Of a stretch of DNA of 64,000 nucleotides, positions 19,221 through 30,812 are shown in pieces. Position 1 is the first letter of the stretch; each line of letters begins with the position of its first letter. The notes under the pieces are model-generated. The model searched no databases and was not told the DNA's origin. It saw only the letters and a list, made by a program, of their open reading frames with translations. The translations under genes were made by a program, and so were the position numbers. The stretch lies in the NCBI GenBank assembly GCA_034509925.1, contig CM067529.1:10151001-10215000 (forward strand). The letters are read 5' to 3'. Source of the stretch: Hirudinaria manillensis (Eukaryota > Annelida > Clitellata > Hirudinida > Hirudinidae).

Positions 19221-22200
19221 ATGCGGCCCACCCCCGGAGAACGTCAGGGGTTTCAAAGGGCCGAAACGTTCGAAGATGGGGGACCTTCTCTGAGGATCCC
19301 TGTCGGAAAGCTCCGAGGAGGAGTTTCCAGCATCTATACCACGGCAATGGCCATTTGGCACTCGGGAATAGACCGAGGGACAACCAGGAGAGCCTGGTGG
19401 CGACCTGGAAAGACAGGTGACGTCTCGGAAAGACGAGGTCGCGATTGGGCTAGCGACCCGCGCGATAAAACGACCGCTACTTCACCGGACTACGAAATAT
19501 GCCCCCATGGTCCCAGCCGAAAGGAGGGGGAGAATGACGGACCATCAATGGACTCAAGGCTTGACCTGGCTACCAACAGACTTCCGAGTACGACTAACGC
19601 CCCGGACAATGGCATGTCTGGTAGCAGATGCGTGTGCGGAAGAGCGTTCGCGACCGAAAGGGGACTCAAGATCCACCGATCCAAGACAAATTGCGGGTGC
19701 AAGGCACAGAGACAGCGTACTACCGCGAAGGTGCGGGTAGATAAAACGCCGGACGACACCGGACCGGAGTCACACCACAGTTCCGCGTGTGTCCGAGTCT
19801 CATGCCCAGGACAAGACCCCCCGAGAGCTAGGATCAGGTTCCCTCGAGGAAGCGATAAGGAAAGCTGGTCAGGACTGGATGAGGAGCTGAAGCGAGGGCT
19901 GAAGAAAGTCCTGAAGGATGGATCAGTGAAGTCCTTCAGCGACTTCATTTACGACAAATGTGTCGGAAAGTTTGGGGTCATCCCTGCAAAGGAACCTCAG
20001 AAGGTGCATGAATCCAGGCGACAGCGCGACATTAACCGTCTAAAGGGCGAGAAAAAGGCGCTTCGCCGACGGTGGAAAATGGCTAACGAAGATGAGAGAG
20101 AAGGACTCTCCGTCCTATGGGAGGACGTTAAAAGACGTGTGAGGGACTTGCGCGGAGCTGAAAGAGCGCGGAAGAGGAAATACGAGAGGAGGAAAGCTAT
20201 GAGAAGCTTCTTCAGCGATCCCTATAAGTATGGGAGATCGCTGTTAGATCCTCCAAAATCGGGTGTGCTTACTGTAGAGCAAGAAAAACTGGAGGAACAC
20301 TTAGTCAGAACCTATAGTGACCTCCTCCAGCATGAGGCTCTTCAGGAAAGGCTGGACATTCCGGCGGTGCCGCTGCCAGCCAGCCCCTTTTGTATGGCGT
20401 CTCCTTCGCTCGAGGAGGTGAGAAGAGTCGTTAGAAAAGCGAGAAACCGCTCAGCGCCAGGACCCAATGGAGTTCCATATCTCCTGTACAAAAGATGCCC
20501 CAAGACACTATATCTGCTGTATTCCCTCGTCGAGGGGGCGTGGTCTTCCGCCACGATCCACGATGAGTGGAAAAAGGCAGAGGGCGTCTATATTCCAAAG
20601 GAGAAAGACTCCAGGGATCTGAATCAATTCAGACCCATATCACTGCTGAATGTAGAGGGGAAGATATTCTTCTCCATAATGGCATCGAGGCTCACAGAGT
20701 TTGTGATGGCTAACCAGTACGTTGACATATCTGTCCAAAAGGGAGGAGTTCCAGGTGTACCTGGTTGCATCGAACACACCTCCATGATATGGGAGGCGAT
20801 CCAGAGGGCCAGGAGGGGCCGGTTGAGTCTGTACGTAGTGTGGCTGGACCTAGCAAACGCATATGGGTCGGTGCCGCATCAACTCTTGTGGAAGACGTTG
20901 GAGGCACACCATGTGCCTCAGCCCGTTATCCGTATCCTCCAGGAATATTTTAACGGGTTCATGATGCGTTTCTCCACCCAAGCGTACACGACGAAATGGG
21001 TTCCTCTGCAGGTCGGGATAGCCATGGGGTGTGCGATCTCTCCGACCCTGTTCGTACTGGCGATGCAGATCCTACTGAAGGCAGTTGGGTCCGACATTCC
21101 AGAGGCGCACATTGGTAAGGGTGTGTATATGCCTCCAATAAAGGCATTCATGGACGACACCACCCTGATTATGAATAGGAAGCGAGTCGTTCAGGAAACC
21201 CTGGACAAGCTGGACGACTTGCTAGGATGGTGTCGTATGGCCTTCAAACCTGCGAAGTCCAGGAGTCTCTCTTTGGTTAGAGGGAAAATTTGCAGGGACG
21301 CGTTCTTCGAGGTGGCGGGACAACGAATCCCCACAGTATCCGAGGAGCCTGTGAAGAGCCTAGGAAGGATGTTTGACGACTCGCTCACCGACAAGAGCAT
21401 GAAGAACGCCATAGTCACGCAAACCAGTAAGGGGCTGCAAGCGATCGAGGCGGCGCCGCTCCAGGGTCGTTTCAAAGTGTGGCTTTTGCAGTTTGTGCTC
21501 CTGCCCAGACTCCTTTGGCCTTTGACCATCTATGAGATTGGTCTATCGGCGGTCGAGGGGTTAGAGAGGAAAATCAATCGGCACACCAGGACATGGCTGG
21601 GTTTACCTCCAGCATTGTCGTCGGTTGCCCTCTACAGCAGGAGCGCGAGCCTTAGACTGCCACTTAGGTCCATCGTGGAGGAGTACAAACTCTCCAAAAT
21701 CCGAACGCAGTGGATGCTCAATAACTCCGCGGACAACAGGATCCGTGAAGTTAATCCACTGCTCAGATCTGGAAAGAAGTTCCGAGCGCAGAAAGAGATC
21801 GACGAGTCAGTAAATGTACTGATGTTCGAAGAAGTGAGGGGTCCTATCCAGACAGACCGTCACGCAGTGGGATGGAACCACTTCCAAAAATGGTCCCAGG
21901 CCAGCTCATCGACCAGGGGTGCGATGATTGGCCAGGAGAGGAGGCGGAAAGAGGAACAAGATCGAGTCACAAAGGCCGTACAGCTAGCACAACAGGGTAA
22001 GTGGACAACTTGGGAGGATGTGATCCAACGGTCCCTTACCTGGAGCGACTTATGGAAGTTGTCTCCGCTCCGGCTGGCCTTTGCGGTAAGATCGATTTAT
22101 GATCAGTTGCCTTCCAAGGACAATTTAAGGAGGTGGGGGTTAGTAGAAGACGGCAAATGTGGACTCTGCGACGGAGCCGAGACACTGCATCATGTGCTCA

Positions 22201-22868
22201 GCAACTGCACATACGCCCTTGCCCATGGTCGGTATACATGGCGACACAATCAGGTCCTTCGAGAAGTGTGTGAGGCCACCAAAGCAGCAGTAACCAAAGC
22301 AAACTCGCGCGTAATCTCCAAGCAGCGGAAGATTTACTTCCTGCGCGAGGGCCACGCACACCTCTGCAGAAAGCGATGTAAAACGCCAAGAAAGGACATC
22401 CTTGCAGAGGCAAACGATTGGACAGTCGCAGCCGACTTAGAAGGAATGAGGCACTATCCCCAGGTGCTGATTGAGAGTGGCAAGAGGCCCGATATGGTGT
22501 TGATGTCACCGTCGTCAGATGCCATCATTTTGGTGGAGTTGACGGTCCCATGGGAGGACAGAATGCAATATAGCAATGCGCTGAAAGCGGAAAAGTATGC
22601 AGATCTGGCGGTGGACCTGGAAGCGAAAGGGTTCAGAGTTGACCTCTTCCCAATAGAAGTTGGCGCAAGGGGCGTAGTCGGCAAGTCGACTTACGCTTTC
22701 CTCACGAAAATAGGCCTATCTAGCCGAGAAAGAACGAAGACGATGACAAAGATGTCGGAAGCGGCGGAGGCAGCTTCGTTCTGGATCTGGCAAATGAGAG
22801 GCAAGGAAACATCTTCGGATGCCATAGCGAAAGGACCGGAGAAAGCCGCCGATCTCCGGTCAGAATAA
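19221..22868 (+). CDS. Retrotransposon polyprotein, copy 4
   Basis: Full-length, intact and identical in protein sequence to copies 1 and 3. No insertion, stop or frameshift was seen. Confidence 0.96.
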   Translation: MRPTPGERQGFQRAETFEDGGPSLRIPVGKLRGGVSSIYTTAMAIWHSGIDRGTTRRAWWRPGKTGDVSERRGRDWASDPRDKTTATSPDYEICPHGPSRKEGENDGPSMDSRLDLATNRLPSTTNAPDNGMSGSRCVCGRAFATERGLKIHRSKTNCGCKAQRQRTTAKVRVDKTPDDTGPESHHSSACVRVSCPGQDPPRARIRFPRGSDKESWSGLDEELKRGLKKVLKDGSVKSFSDFIYDKCVGKFGVIPAKEPQKVHESRRQRDINRLKGEKKALRRRWKMANEDEREGLSVLWEDVKRRVRDLRGAERARKRKYERRKAMRSFFSDPYKYGRSLLDPPKSGVLTVEQEKLEEHLVRTYSDLLQHEALQERLDIPAVPLPASPFCMASPSLEEVRRVVRKARNRSAPGPNGVPYLLYKRCPKTLYLLYSLVEGAWSSATIHDEWKKAEGVYIPKEKDSRDLNQFRPISLLNVEGKIFFSIMASRLTEFVMANQYVDISVQKGGVPGVPGCIEHTSMIWEAIQRARRGRLSLYVVWLDLANAYGSVPHQLLWKTLEAHHVPQPVIRILQEYFNGFMMRFSTQAYTTKWVPLQVGIAMGCAISPTLFVLAMQILLKAVGSDIPEAHIGKGVYMPPIKAFMDDTTLIMNRKRVVQETLDKLDDLLGWCRMAFKPAKSRSLSLVRGKICRDAFFEVAGQRIPTVSEEPVKSLGRMFDDSLTDKSMKNAIVTQTSKGLQAIEAAPLQGRFKVWLLQFVLLPRLLWPLTIYEIGLSAVEGLERKINRHTRTWLGLPPALSSVALYSRSASLRLPLRSIVEEYKLSKIRTQWMLNNSADNRIREVNPLLRSGKKFRAQKEIDESVNVLMFEEVRGPIQTDRHAVGWNHFQKWSQASSSTRGAMIGQERRRKEEQDRVTKAVQLAQQGKWTTWEDVIQRSLTWSDLWKLSPLRLAFAVRSIYDQLPSKDNLRRWGLVEDGKCGLCDGAETLHHVLSNCTYALAHGRYTWRHNQVLREVCEATKAAVTKANSRVISKQRKIYFLREGHAHLCRKRCKTPRKDILAEANDWTVAADLEGMRHYPQVLIESGKRPDMVLMSPSSDAIILVELTVPWEDRMQYSNALKAEKYADLAVDLEAKGFRVDLFPIEVGARGVVGKSTYAFLTKIGLSSRERTKTMTKMSEAAEAASFWIWQMRGKETSSDAIAKGPEKAADLRSE

Positions 22869-23192
22869 ATCCACCAAAGTAGTTCATCGCCCGAGAGGCG
22901 CGGAGCCGGTGACGGAAATGTCTGTTACCGCGCGCCGCTGCAAAGAAAATTTAAAGCCCAAGTCGATACAGTTGGGCGGCAGGGATGACGGAAAGAAGGC
23001 CACTGAGAGTCATTGGGGCTAGGTGGCGTCGCTTCAGCGACTGAGTGCAGCGACGAAAGAAGCCAATGAGAGCTTTCAGTAGTCGCTCCAGTCTGGCACG
23101 TGATGGCATAAAGAGGCCAATGAGAGCCTTCCAAAGCCTAAGCTTCGAGTCCGCACAATGGAAACCGACAGGGACATCCGGCTGATCACCGG

Positions 23193-26100
23193 ATGCGGCC
23201 CACCCCCGGAGAACGTCAGGGGTTTCAAAGGGCCGAAACGTTCGAAGATGGGGGACCTTCTCTGAGGATCCCTGTCGGAAAGCTCCGAGGAGGAGTTTCC
23301 AGCATCTATACCACGGCAATGGCCATTTGGCACTCGGGAATAGACCGAGGGACAACCAGGAGAGCCTGGTGGCGACCTGGAAAGACAGGTGACGTCTCGG
23401 AAAGACGAGGTCGCGATTGGGCTAGCGACCCGCGCGATAAAACGACCGCTACTTCACCGGACTACGAAATATGCCCCCATGGTCCCAGCCGAAAGGAGGG
23501 GGAGAATGACGGACCATCAATGGACTCAAGGCTTGACCTGGCTACCAACAGACTTCCGAGTACGACTAACGCCCCGGACAATGGCATGTCTGGTAGCAGA
23601 TGCGTGTGCGGAAGAGCGTTCGCGACCGAAAGGGGACTCAAGATCCACCGATCCAAGACAAATTGCGGGTGCAAGGCACAGAGACAGCGTACTACCGCGA
23701 AGGTGCGGGTAGATAAAACGCCGGACGACACCGGACCGGAGTCACACCACAGTTCCGCGTGTGTCCGAGTCTCATGCCCAGGACAAGACCCCCCGAGAGC
23801 TAGGATCAGGTTCCCTCGAGGAAGCGATAAGGAAAGCTGGTCAGGACTGGATGAGGAGCTGAAGCGAGGGCTGAAGAAAGTCCTGAAGGATGGATCAGTG
23901 AAGTCCTTCAGCGACTTCATTTACGACAAATGTGTCGGAAAGTTTGGGGTCATCCCTGCAAAGGAACCTCAGAAGGTGCATGAATCCAGGCGACAGCGCG
24001 ACATTAACCGTCTAAAGGGCGAGAAAAAGGCGCTTCGCCGACGGTGGAAAATGGCTAACGAAGATGAGAGAGAAGGACTCTCCGTCCTATGGGAGGACGT
24101 TAAAAGACGTGTGAGGGACTTGCGCGGAGCTGAAAGAGCGCGGAAGAGGAAATACGAGAGGAGGAAAGCTATGAGAAGCTTCTTCAGCGATCCCTATAAG
24201 TATGGGAGATCGCTGTTAGATCCTCCAAAATCGGGTGTGCTTACTGTAGAGCAAGAAAAACTGGAGGAACACTTAGTCAGAACCTATAGTGACCTCCTCC
24301 AGCATGAGGCTCTTCAGGAAAGGCTGGACATTCCGGCGGTGCCGCTGCCAGCCAGCCCCTTTTGTATGGCGTCTCCTTCGCTCGAGGAGGTGAGAAGAGT
24401 CGTTAGAAAAGCGAGAAACCGCTCAGCGCCAGGACCCAATGGAGTTCCATATCTCCTGTACAAAAGATGCCCCAAGACACTATATCTGCTGTATTCCCTC
24501 GTCGAGGGGGCGTGGTCTTCCGCCACGATCCACGATGAGTGGAAAAAGGCAGAGGGCGTCTATATTCCAAAGGAGAAAGACTCCAGGGATCTGAATCAAT
24601 TCAGACCCATATCACTGCTGAATGTAGAGGGGAAGATATTCTTCTCCATAATGGCATCGAGGCTCACAGAGTTTGTGATGGCTAACCAGTACGTTGACAT
24701 ATCTGTCCAAAAGGGAGGAGTTCCAGGTGTACCTGGTTGCATCGAACACACCTCCATGATATGGGAGGCGATCCAGAGGGCCAGGAGGGGCCGGTTGAGT
24801 CTGTACGTAGTGTGGCTGGACCTAGCAAACGCATATGGGTCGGTGCCGCATCAACTCTTGTGGAAGACGTTGGAGGCACACCATGTGCCTCAGCCCGTTA
24901 TCCGTATCCTCCAGGAATATTTTAACGGGTTCATGATGCGTTTCTCCACCCAAGCGTACACGACGAAATGGGTTCCTCTGCAGGTCGGGATAGCCATGGG
25001 GTGTGCGATCTCTCCGACCCTGTTCGTACTGGCGATGCAGATCCTACTGAAGGCAGTTGGGTCCGACATTCCAGAGGCGCACATTGGTAAGGGTGTGTAT
25101 ATGCCTCCAATAAAGGCATTCATGGACGACACCACCCTGATTATGAATAGGAAGCGAGTCGTTCAGGAAACCCTGGACAAGCTGGACGACTTGCTAGGAT
25201 GGTGTCGTATGGCCTTCAAACCTGCGAAGTCCAGGAGTCTCTCTTTGGTTAGAGGGAAAATTTGCAGGGACGCGTTCTTCGAGGTGGCGGGACAACGAAT
25301 CCCCACAGTATCCGAGGAGCCTGTGAAGAGCCTAGGAAGGATGTTTGACGACTCGCTCACCGACAAGAGCATGAAGAACGCCATAGTCACGCAAACCAGT
25401 AAGGGGCTGCAAGCGATCGAGGCGGCGCCGCTCCAGGGTCGTTTCAAAGTGTGGCTTTTGCAGTTTGTGCTCCTGCCCAGACTCCTTTGGCCTTTGACCA
25501 TCTATGAGATTGGTCTATCGGCGGTCGAGGGGTTAGAGAGGAAAATCAATCGGCACACCAGGACATGGCTGGGTTTACCTCCAGCATTGTCGTCGGTTGC
25601 CCTCTACAGCAGGAGCGCGAGCCTTAGACTGCCACTTAGGTCCATCGTGGAGGAGTACAAACTCTCCAAAATCCGAACGCAGTGGATGCTCAATAACTCC
25701 GCGGACAACAGGATCCGTGAAGTTAATCCACTGCTCAGATCTGGAAAGAAGTTCCGAGCGCAGAAAGAGATCGACGAGTCAGTAAATGTACTGATGTTCG
25801 AAGAAGTGAGGGGTCCTATCCAGACAGACCGTCACGCAGTGGGATGGAACCACTTCCAAAAATGGTCCCAGGCCAGCTCATCGACCAGGGGTGCGATGAT
25901 TGGCCAGGAGAGGAGGCGGAAAGAGGAACAAGATCGAGTCACAAAGGCCGTACAGCTAGCACAACAGGGTAAGTGGACAACTTGGGAGGATGTGATCCAA
26001 CGGTCCCTTACCTGGAGCGACTTATGGAAGTTGTCTCCGCTCCGGCTGGCCTTTGCGGTAAGATCGATTTATGATCAGTTGCCTTCCAAGGACAATTTAA

Positions 26101-26840
26101 GGAGGTGGGGGTTAGTAGAAGACGGCAAATGTGGACTCTGCGACGGAGCCGAGACACTGCATCATGTGCTCAGCAACTGCACATACGCCCTTGCCCATGG
26201 TCGGTATACATGGCGACACAATCAGGTCCTTCGAGAAGTGTGTGAGGCCACCAAAGCAGCAGTAACCAAAGCAAACTCGCGCGTAATCTCCAAGCAGCGG
26301 AAGATTTACTTCCTGCGCGAGGGCCACGCACACCTCTGCAGAAAGCGATGTAAAACGCCAAGAAAGGACATCCTTGCAGAGGCAAACGATTGGACAGTCG
26401 CAGCCGACTTAGAAGGAATGAGGCACTATCCCCAGGTGCTGATTGAGAGTGGCAAGAGGCCCGATATGGTGTTGATGTCACCGTCGTCAGATGCCATCAT
26501 TTTGGTGGAGTTGACGGTCCCATGGGAGGACAGAATGCAATATAGCAATGCGCTGAAAGCGGAAAAGTATGCAGATCTGGCGGTGGACCTGGAAGCGAAA
26601 GGGTTCAGAGTTGACCTCTTCCCAATAGAAGTTGGCGCAAGGGGCGTAGTCGGCAAGTCGACTTACGCTTTCCTCACGAAAATAGGCCTATCTAGCCGAG
26701 AAAGAACGAAGACGATGACAAAGATGTCGGAAGCGGCGGAGGCAGCTTCGTTCTGGATCTGGCAAATGAGAGGCAAGGAAACATCTTCGGATGCCATAGC
26801 GAAAGGACCGGAGAAAGCCGCCGATCTCCGGTCAGAATAA
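23193..26840 (+). CDS. Retrotransposon polyprotein, copy 5
   Basis: Full-length and intact. The protein is identical to the other copies, and both flanking UTR blocks are complete. Confidence 0.96.
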   Translation: MRPTPGERQGFQRAETFEDGGPSLRIPVGKLRGGVSSIYTTAMAIWHSGIDRGTTRRAWWRPGKTGDVSERRGRDWASDPRDKTTATSPDYEICPHGPSRKEGENDGPSMDSRLDLATNRLPSTTNAPDNGMSGSRCVCGRAFATERGLKIHRSKTNCGCKAQRQRTTAKVRVDKTPDDTGPESHHSSACVRVSCPGQDPPRARIRFPRGSDKESWSGLDEELKRGLKKVLKDGSVKSFSDFIYDKCVGKFGVIPAKEPQKVHESRRQRDINRLKGEKKALRRRWKMANEDEREGLSVLWEDVKRRVRDLRGAERARKRKYERRKAMRSFFSDPYKYGRSLLDPPKSGVLTVEQEKLEEHLVRTYSDLLQHEALQERLDIPAVPLPASPFCMASPSLEEVRRVVRKARNRSAPGPNGVPYLLYKRCPKTLYLLYSLVEGAWSSATIHDEWKKAEGVYIPKEKDSRDLNQFRPISLLNVEGKIFFSIMASRLTEFVMANQYVDISVQKGGVPGVPGCIEHTSMIWEAIQRARRGRLSLYVVWLDLANAYGSVPHQLLWKTLEAHHVPQPVIRILQEYFNGFMMRFSTQAYTTKWVPLQVGIAMGCAISPTLFVLAMQILLKAVGSDIPEAHIGKGVYMPPIKAFMDDTTLIMNRKRVVQETLDKLDDLLGWCRMAFKPAKSRSLSLVRGKICRDAFFEVAGQRIPTVSEEPVKSLGRMFDDSLTDKSMKNAIVTQTSKGLQAIEAAPLQGRFKVWLLQFVLLPRLLWPLTIYEIGLSAVEGLERKINRHTRTWLGLPPALSSVALYSRSASLRLPLRSIVEEYKLSKIRTQWMLNNSADNRIREVNPLLRSGKKFRAQKEIDESVNVLMFEEVRGPIQTDRHAVGWNHFQKWSQASSSTRGAMIGQERRRKEEQDRVTKAVQLAQQGKWTTWEDVIQRSLTWSDLWKLSPLRLAFAVRSIYDQLPSKDNLRRWGLVEDGKCGLCDGAETLHHVLSNCTYALAHGRYTWRHNQVLREVCEATKAAVTKANSRVISKQRKIYFLREGHAHLCRKRCKTPRKDILAEANDWTVAADLEGMRHYPQVLIESGKRPDMVLMSPSSDAIILVELTVPWEDRMQYSNALKAEKYADLAVDLEAKGFRVDLFPIEVGARGVVGKSTYAFLTKIGLSSRERTKTMTKMSEAAEAASFWIWQMRGKETSSDAIAKGPEKAADLRSE

Positions 26841-27164
26841 ATCCACCAAAGTAGTTCATCGCCCGAGAGGCGCGGAGCCGGTGACGGAAATGTCTGTTAC
26901 CGCGCGCCGCTGCAAAGAAAATTTAAAGCCCAAGTCGATACAGTTGGGCGGCAGGGATGACGGAAAGAAGGCCACTGAGAGTCATTGGGGCTAGGTGGCG
27001 TCGCTTCAGCGACTGAGTGCAGCGACGAAAGAAGCCAATGAGAGCTTTCAGTAGTCGCTCCAGTCTGGCACGTGATGGCATAAAGAGGCCAATGAGAGCC
27101 TTCCAAAGCCTAAGCTTCGAGTCCGCACAATGGAAACCGACAGGGACATCCGGCTGATCACCGG

Positions 27165-30100
27165 ATGCGGCCCACCCCCGGAGAACGTCAGGGGTTTCAA
27201 AGGGCCGAAACGTTCGAAGATGGGGGACCTTCTCTGAGGATCCCTGTCGGAAAGCTCCGAGGAGGAGTTTCCAGCATCTATACCACGGCAATGGCCATTT
27301 GGCACTCGGGAATAGACCGAGGGACAACCAGGAGAGCCTGGTGGCGACCTGGAAAGACAGGTGACGTCTCGGAAAGACGAGGTCGCGATTGGGCTAGCGA
27401 CCCGCGCGATAAAACGACCGCTACTTCACCGGACTACGAAATATGCCCCCATGGTCCCAGCCGAAAGGAGGGGGAGAATGACGGACCATCAATGGACTCA
27501 AGGCTTGACCTGGCTACCAACAGACTTCCGAGTACGACTAACGCCCCGGACAATGGCATGTCTGGTAGCAGATGCGTGTGCGGAAGAGCGTTCGCGACCG
27601 AAAGGGGACTCAAGATCCACCGATCCAAGACAAATTGCGGGTGCAAGGCACAGAGACAGCGTACTACCGCGAAGGTGCGGGTAGATAAAACGCCGGACGA
27701 CACCGGACCGGAGTCACACCACAGTTCCGCGTGTGTCCGAGTCTCATGCCCAGGACAAGACCCCCCGAGAGCTAGGATCAGGTTCCCTCGAGGAAGCGAT
27801 AAGGAAAGCTGGTCAGGACTGGATGAGGAGCTGAAGCGAGGGCTGAAGAAAGTCCTGAAGGATGGATCAGTGAAGTCCTTCAGCGACTTCATTTACGACA
27901 AATGTGTCGGAAAGTTTGGGGTCATCCCTGCAAAGGAACCTCAGAAGGTGCATGAATCCAGGCGACAGCGCGACATTAACCGTCTAAAGGGCGAGAAAAA
28001 GGCGCTTCGCCGACGGTGGAAAATGGCTAACGAAGATGAGAGAGAAGGACTCTCCGTCCTATGGGAGGACGTTAAAAGACGTGTGAGGGACTTGCGCGGA
28101 GCTGAAAGAGCGCGGAAGAGGAAATACGAGAGGAGGAAAGCTATGAGAAGCTTCTTCAGCGATCCCTATAAGTATGGGAGATCGCTGTTAGATCCTCCAA
28201 AATCGGGTGTGCTTACTGTAGAGCAAGAAAAACTGGAGGAACACTTAGTCAGAACCTATAGTGACCTCCTCCAGCATGAGGCTCTTCAGGAAAGGCTGGA
28301 CATTCCGGCGGTGCCGCTGCCAGCCAGCCCCTTTTGTATGGCGTCTCCTTCGCTCGAGGAGGTGAGAAGAGTCGTTAGAAAAGCGAGAAACCGCTCAGCG
28401 CCAGGACCCAATGGAGTTCCATATCTCCTGTACAAAAGATGCCCCAAGACACTATATCTGCTGTATTCCCTCGTCGAGGGGGCGTGGTCTTCCGCCACGA
28501 TCCACGATGAGTGGAAAAAGGCAGAGGGCGTCTATATTCCAAAGGAGAAAGACTCCAGGGATCTGAATCAATTCAGACCCATATCACTGCTGAATGTAGA
28601 GGGGAAGATATTCTTCTCCATAATGGCATCGAGGCTCACAGAGTTTGTGATGGCTAACCAGTACGTTGACATATCTGTCCAAAAGGGAGGAGTTCCAGGT
28701 GTACCTGGTTGCATCGAACACACCTCCATGATATGGGAGGCGATCCAGAGGGCCAGGAGGGGCCGGTTGAGTCTGTACGTAGTGTGGCTGGACCTAGCAA
28801 ACGCATATGGGTCGGTGCCGCATCAACTCTTGTGGAAGACGTTGGAGGCACACCATGTGCCTCAGCCCGTTATCCGTATCCTCCAGGAATATTTTAACGG
28901 GTTCATGATGCGTTTCTCCACCCAAGCGTACACGACGAAATGGGTTCCTCTGCAGGTCGGGATAGCCATGGGGTGTGCGATCTCTCCGACCCTGTTCGTA
29001 CTGGCGATGCAGATCCTACTGAAGGCAGTTGGGTCCGACATTCCAGAGGCGCACATTGGTAAGGGTGTGTATATGCCTCCAATAAAGGCATTCATGGACG
29101 ACACCACCCTGATTATGAATAGGAAGCGAGTCGTTCAGGAAACCCTGGACAAGCTGGACGACTTGCTAGGATGGTGTCGTATGGCCTTCAAACCTGCGAA
29201 GTCCAGGAGTCTCTCTTTGGTTAGAGGGAAAATTTGCAGGGACGCGTTCTTCGAGGTGGCGGGACAACGAATCCCCACAGTATCCGAGGAGCCTGTGAAG
29301 AGCCTAGGAAGGATGTTTGACGACTCGCTCACCGACAAGAGCATGAAGAACGCCATAGTCACGCAAACCAGTAAGGGGCTGCAAGCGATCGAGGCGGCGC
29401 CGCTCCAGGGTCGTTTCAAAGTGTGGCTTTTGCAGTTTGTGCTCCTGCCCAGACTCCTTTGGCCTTTGACCATCTATGAGATTGGTCTATCGGCGGTCGA
29501 GGGGTTAGAGAGGAAAATCAATCGGCACACCAGGACATGGCTGGGTTTACCTCCAGCATTGTCGTCGGTTGCCCTCTACAGCAGGAGCGCGAGCCTTAGA
29601 CTGCCACTTAGGTCCATCGTGGAGGAGTACAAACTCTCCAAAATCCGAACGCAGTGGATGCTCAATAACTCCGCGGACAACAGGATCCGTGAAGTTAATC
29701 CACTGCTCAGATCTGGAAAGAAGTTCCGAGCGCAGAAAGAGATCGACGAGTCAGTAAATGTACTGATGTTCGAAGAAGTGAGGGGTCCTATCCAGACAGA
29801 CCGTCACGCAGTGGGATGGAACCACTTCCAAAAATGGTCCCAGGCCAGCTCATCGACCAGGGGTGCGATGATTGGCCAGGAGAGGAGGCGGAAAGAGGAA
29901 CAAGATCGAGTCACAAAGGCCGTACAGCTAGCACAACAGGGTAAGTGGACAACTTGGGAGGATGTGATCCAACGGTCCCTTACCTGGAGCGACTTATGGA
30001 AGTTGTCTCCGCTCCGGCTGGCCTTTGCGGTAAGATCGATTTATGATCAGTTGCCTTCCAAGGACAATTTAAGGAGGTGGGGGTTAGTAGAAGACGGCAA

Positions 30101-30812
30101 ATGTGGACTCTGCGACGGAGCCGAGACACTGCATCATGTGCTCAGCAACTGCACATACGCCCTTGCCCATGGTCGGTATACATGGCGACACAATCAGGTC
30201 CTTCGAGAAGTGTGTGAGGCCACCAAAGCAGCAGTAACCAAAGCAAACTCGCGCGTAATCTCCAAGCAGCGGAAGATTTACTTCCTGCGCGAGGGCCACG
30301 CACACCTCTGCAGAAAGCGATGTAAAACGCCAAGAAAGGACATCCTTGCAGAGGCAAACGATTGGACAGTCGCAGCCGACTTAGAAGGAATGAGGCACTA
30401 TCCCCAGGTGCTGATTGAGAGTGGCAAGAGGCCCGATATGGTGTTGATGTCACCGTCGTCAGATGCCATCATTTTGGTGGAGTTGACGGTCCCATGGGAG
30501 GACAGAATGCAATATAGCAATGCGCTGAAAGCGGAAAAGTATGCAGATCTGGCGGTGGACCTGGAAGCGAAAGGGTTCAGAGTTGACCTCTTCCCAATAG
30601 AAGTTGGCGCAAGGGGCGTAGTCGGCAAGTCGACTTACGCTTTCCTCACGAAAATAGGCCTATCTAGCCGAGAAAGAACGAAGACGATGACAAAGATGTC
30701 GGAAGCGGCGGAGGCAGCTTCGTTCTGGATCTGGCAAATGAGAGGCAAGGAAACATCTTCGGATGCCATAGCGAAAGGACCGGAGAAAGCCGCCGATCTC
30801 CGGTCAGAATAA
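27165..30812 (+). CDS. Retrotransposon polyprotein, copy 6 (last complete copy)
   Basis: Full-length and intact. It is followed by the usual UTR block and then by the broken seventh start at 31137. If the array is real, the 3' end of this copy reads into another 5' UTR and not into genomic DNA. Confidence 0.96.
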   Translation: MRPTPGERQGFQRAETFEDGGPSLRIPVGKLRGGVSSIYTTAMAIWHSGIDRGTTRRAWWRPGKTGDVSERRGRDWASDPRDKTTATSPDYEICPHGPSRKEGENDGPSMDSRLDLATNRLPSTTNAPDNGMSGSRCVCGRAFATERGLKIHRSKTNCGCKAQRQRTTAKVRVDKTPDDTGPESHHSSACVRVSCPGQDPPRARIRFPRGSDKESWSGLDEELKRGLKKVLKDGSVKSFSDFIYDKCVGKFGVIPAKEPQKVHESRRQRDINRLKGEKKALRRRWKMANEDEREGLSVLWEDVKRRVRDLRGAERARKRKYERRKAMRSFFSDPYKYGRSLLDPPKSGVLTVEQEKLEEHLVRTYSDLLQHEALQERLDIPAVPLPASPFCMASPSLEEVRRVVRKARNRSAPGPNGVPYLLYKRCPKTLYLLYSLVEGAWSSATIHDEWKKAEGVYIPKEKDSRDLNQFRPISLLNVEGKIFFSIMASRLTEFVMANQYVDISVQKGGVPGVPGCIEHTSMIWEAIQRARRGRLSLYVVWLDLANAYGSVPHQLLWKTLEAHHVPQPVIRILQEYFNGFMMRFSTQAYTTKWVPLQVGIAMGCAISPTLFVLAMQILLKAVGSDIPEAHIGKGVYMPPIKAFMDDTTLIMNRKRVVQETLDKLDDLLGWCRMAFKPAKSRSLSLVRGKICRDAFFEVAGQRIPTVSEEPVKSLGRMFDDSLTDKSMKNAIVTQTSKGLQAIEAAPLQGRFKVWLLQFVLLPRLLWPLTIYEIGLSAVEGLERKINRHTRTWLGLPPALSSVALYSRSASLRLPLRSIVEEYKLSKIRTQWMLNNSADNRIREVNPLLRSGKKFRAQKEIDESVNVLMFEEVRGPIQTDRHAVGWNHFQKWSQASSSTRGAMIGQERRRKEEQDRVTKAVQLAQQGKWTTWEDVIQRSLTWSDLWKLSPLRLAFAVRSIYDQLPSKDNLRRWGLVEDGKCGLCDGAETLHHVLSNCTYALAHGRYTWRHNQVLREVCEATKAAVTKANSRVISKQRKIYFLREGHAHLCRKRCKTPRKDILAEANDWTVAADLEGMRHYPQVLIESGKRPDMVLMSPSSDAIILVELTVPWEDRMQYSNALKAEKYADLAVDLEAKGFRVDLFPIEVGARGVVGKSTYAFLTKIGLSSRERTKTMTKMSEAAEAASFWIWQMRGKETSSDAIAKGPEKAADLRSE

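Noticed and set aside
7037-30628. Repeated minus-strand ORFs of 60-152 codons throughout the array
   Set aside because: They recur only because the unit repeats, overlap the coding strand of the retrotransposon ORF, and have no recognisable domain.
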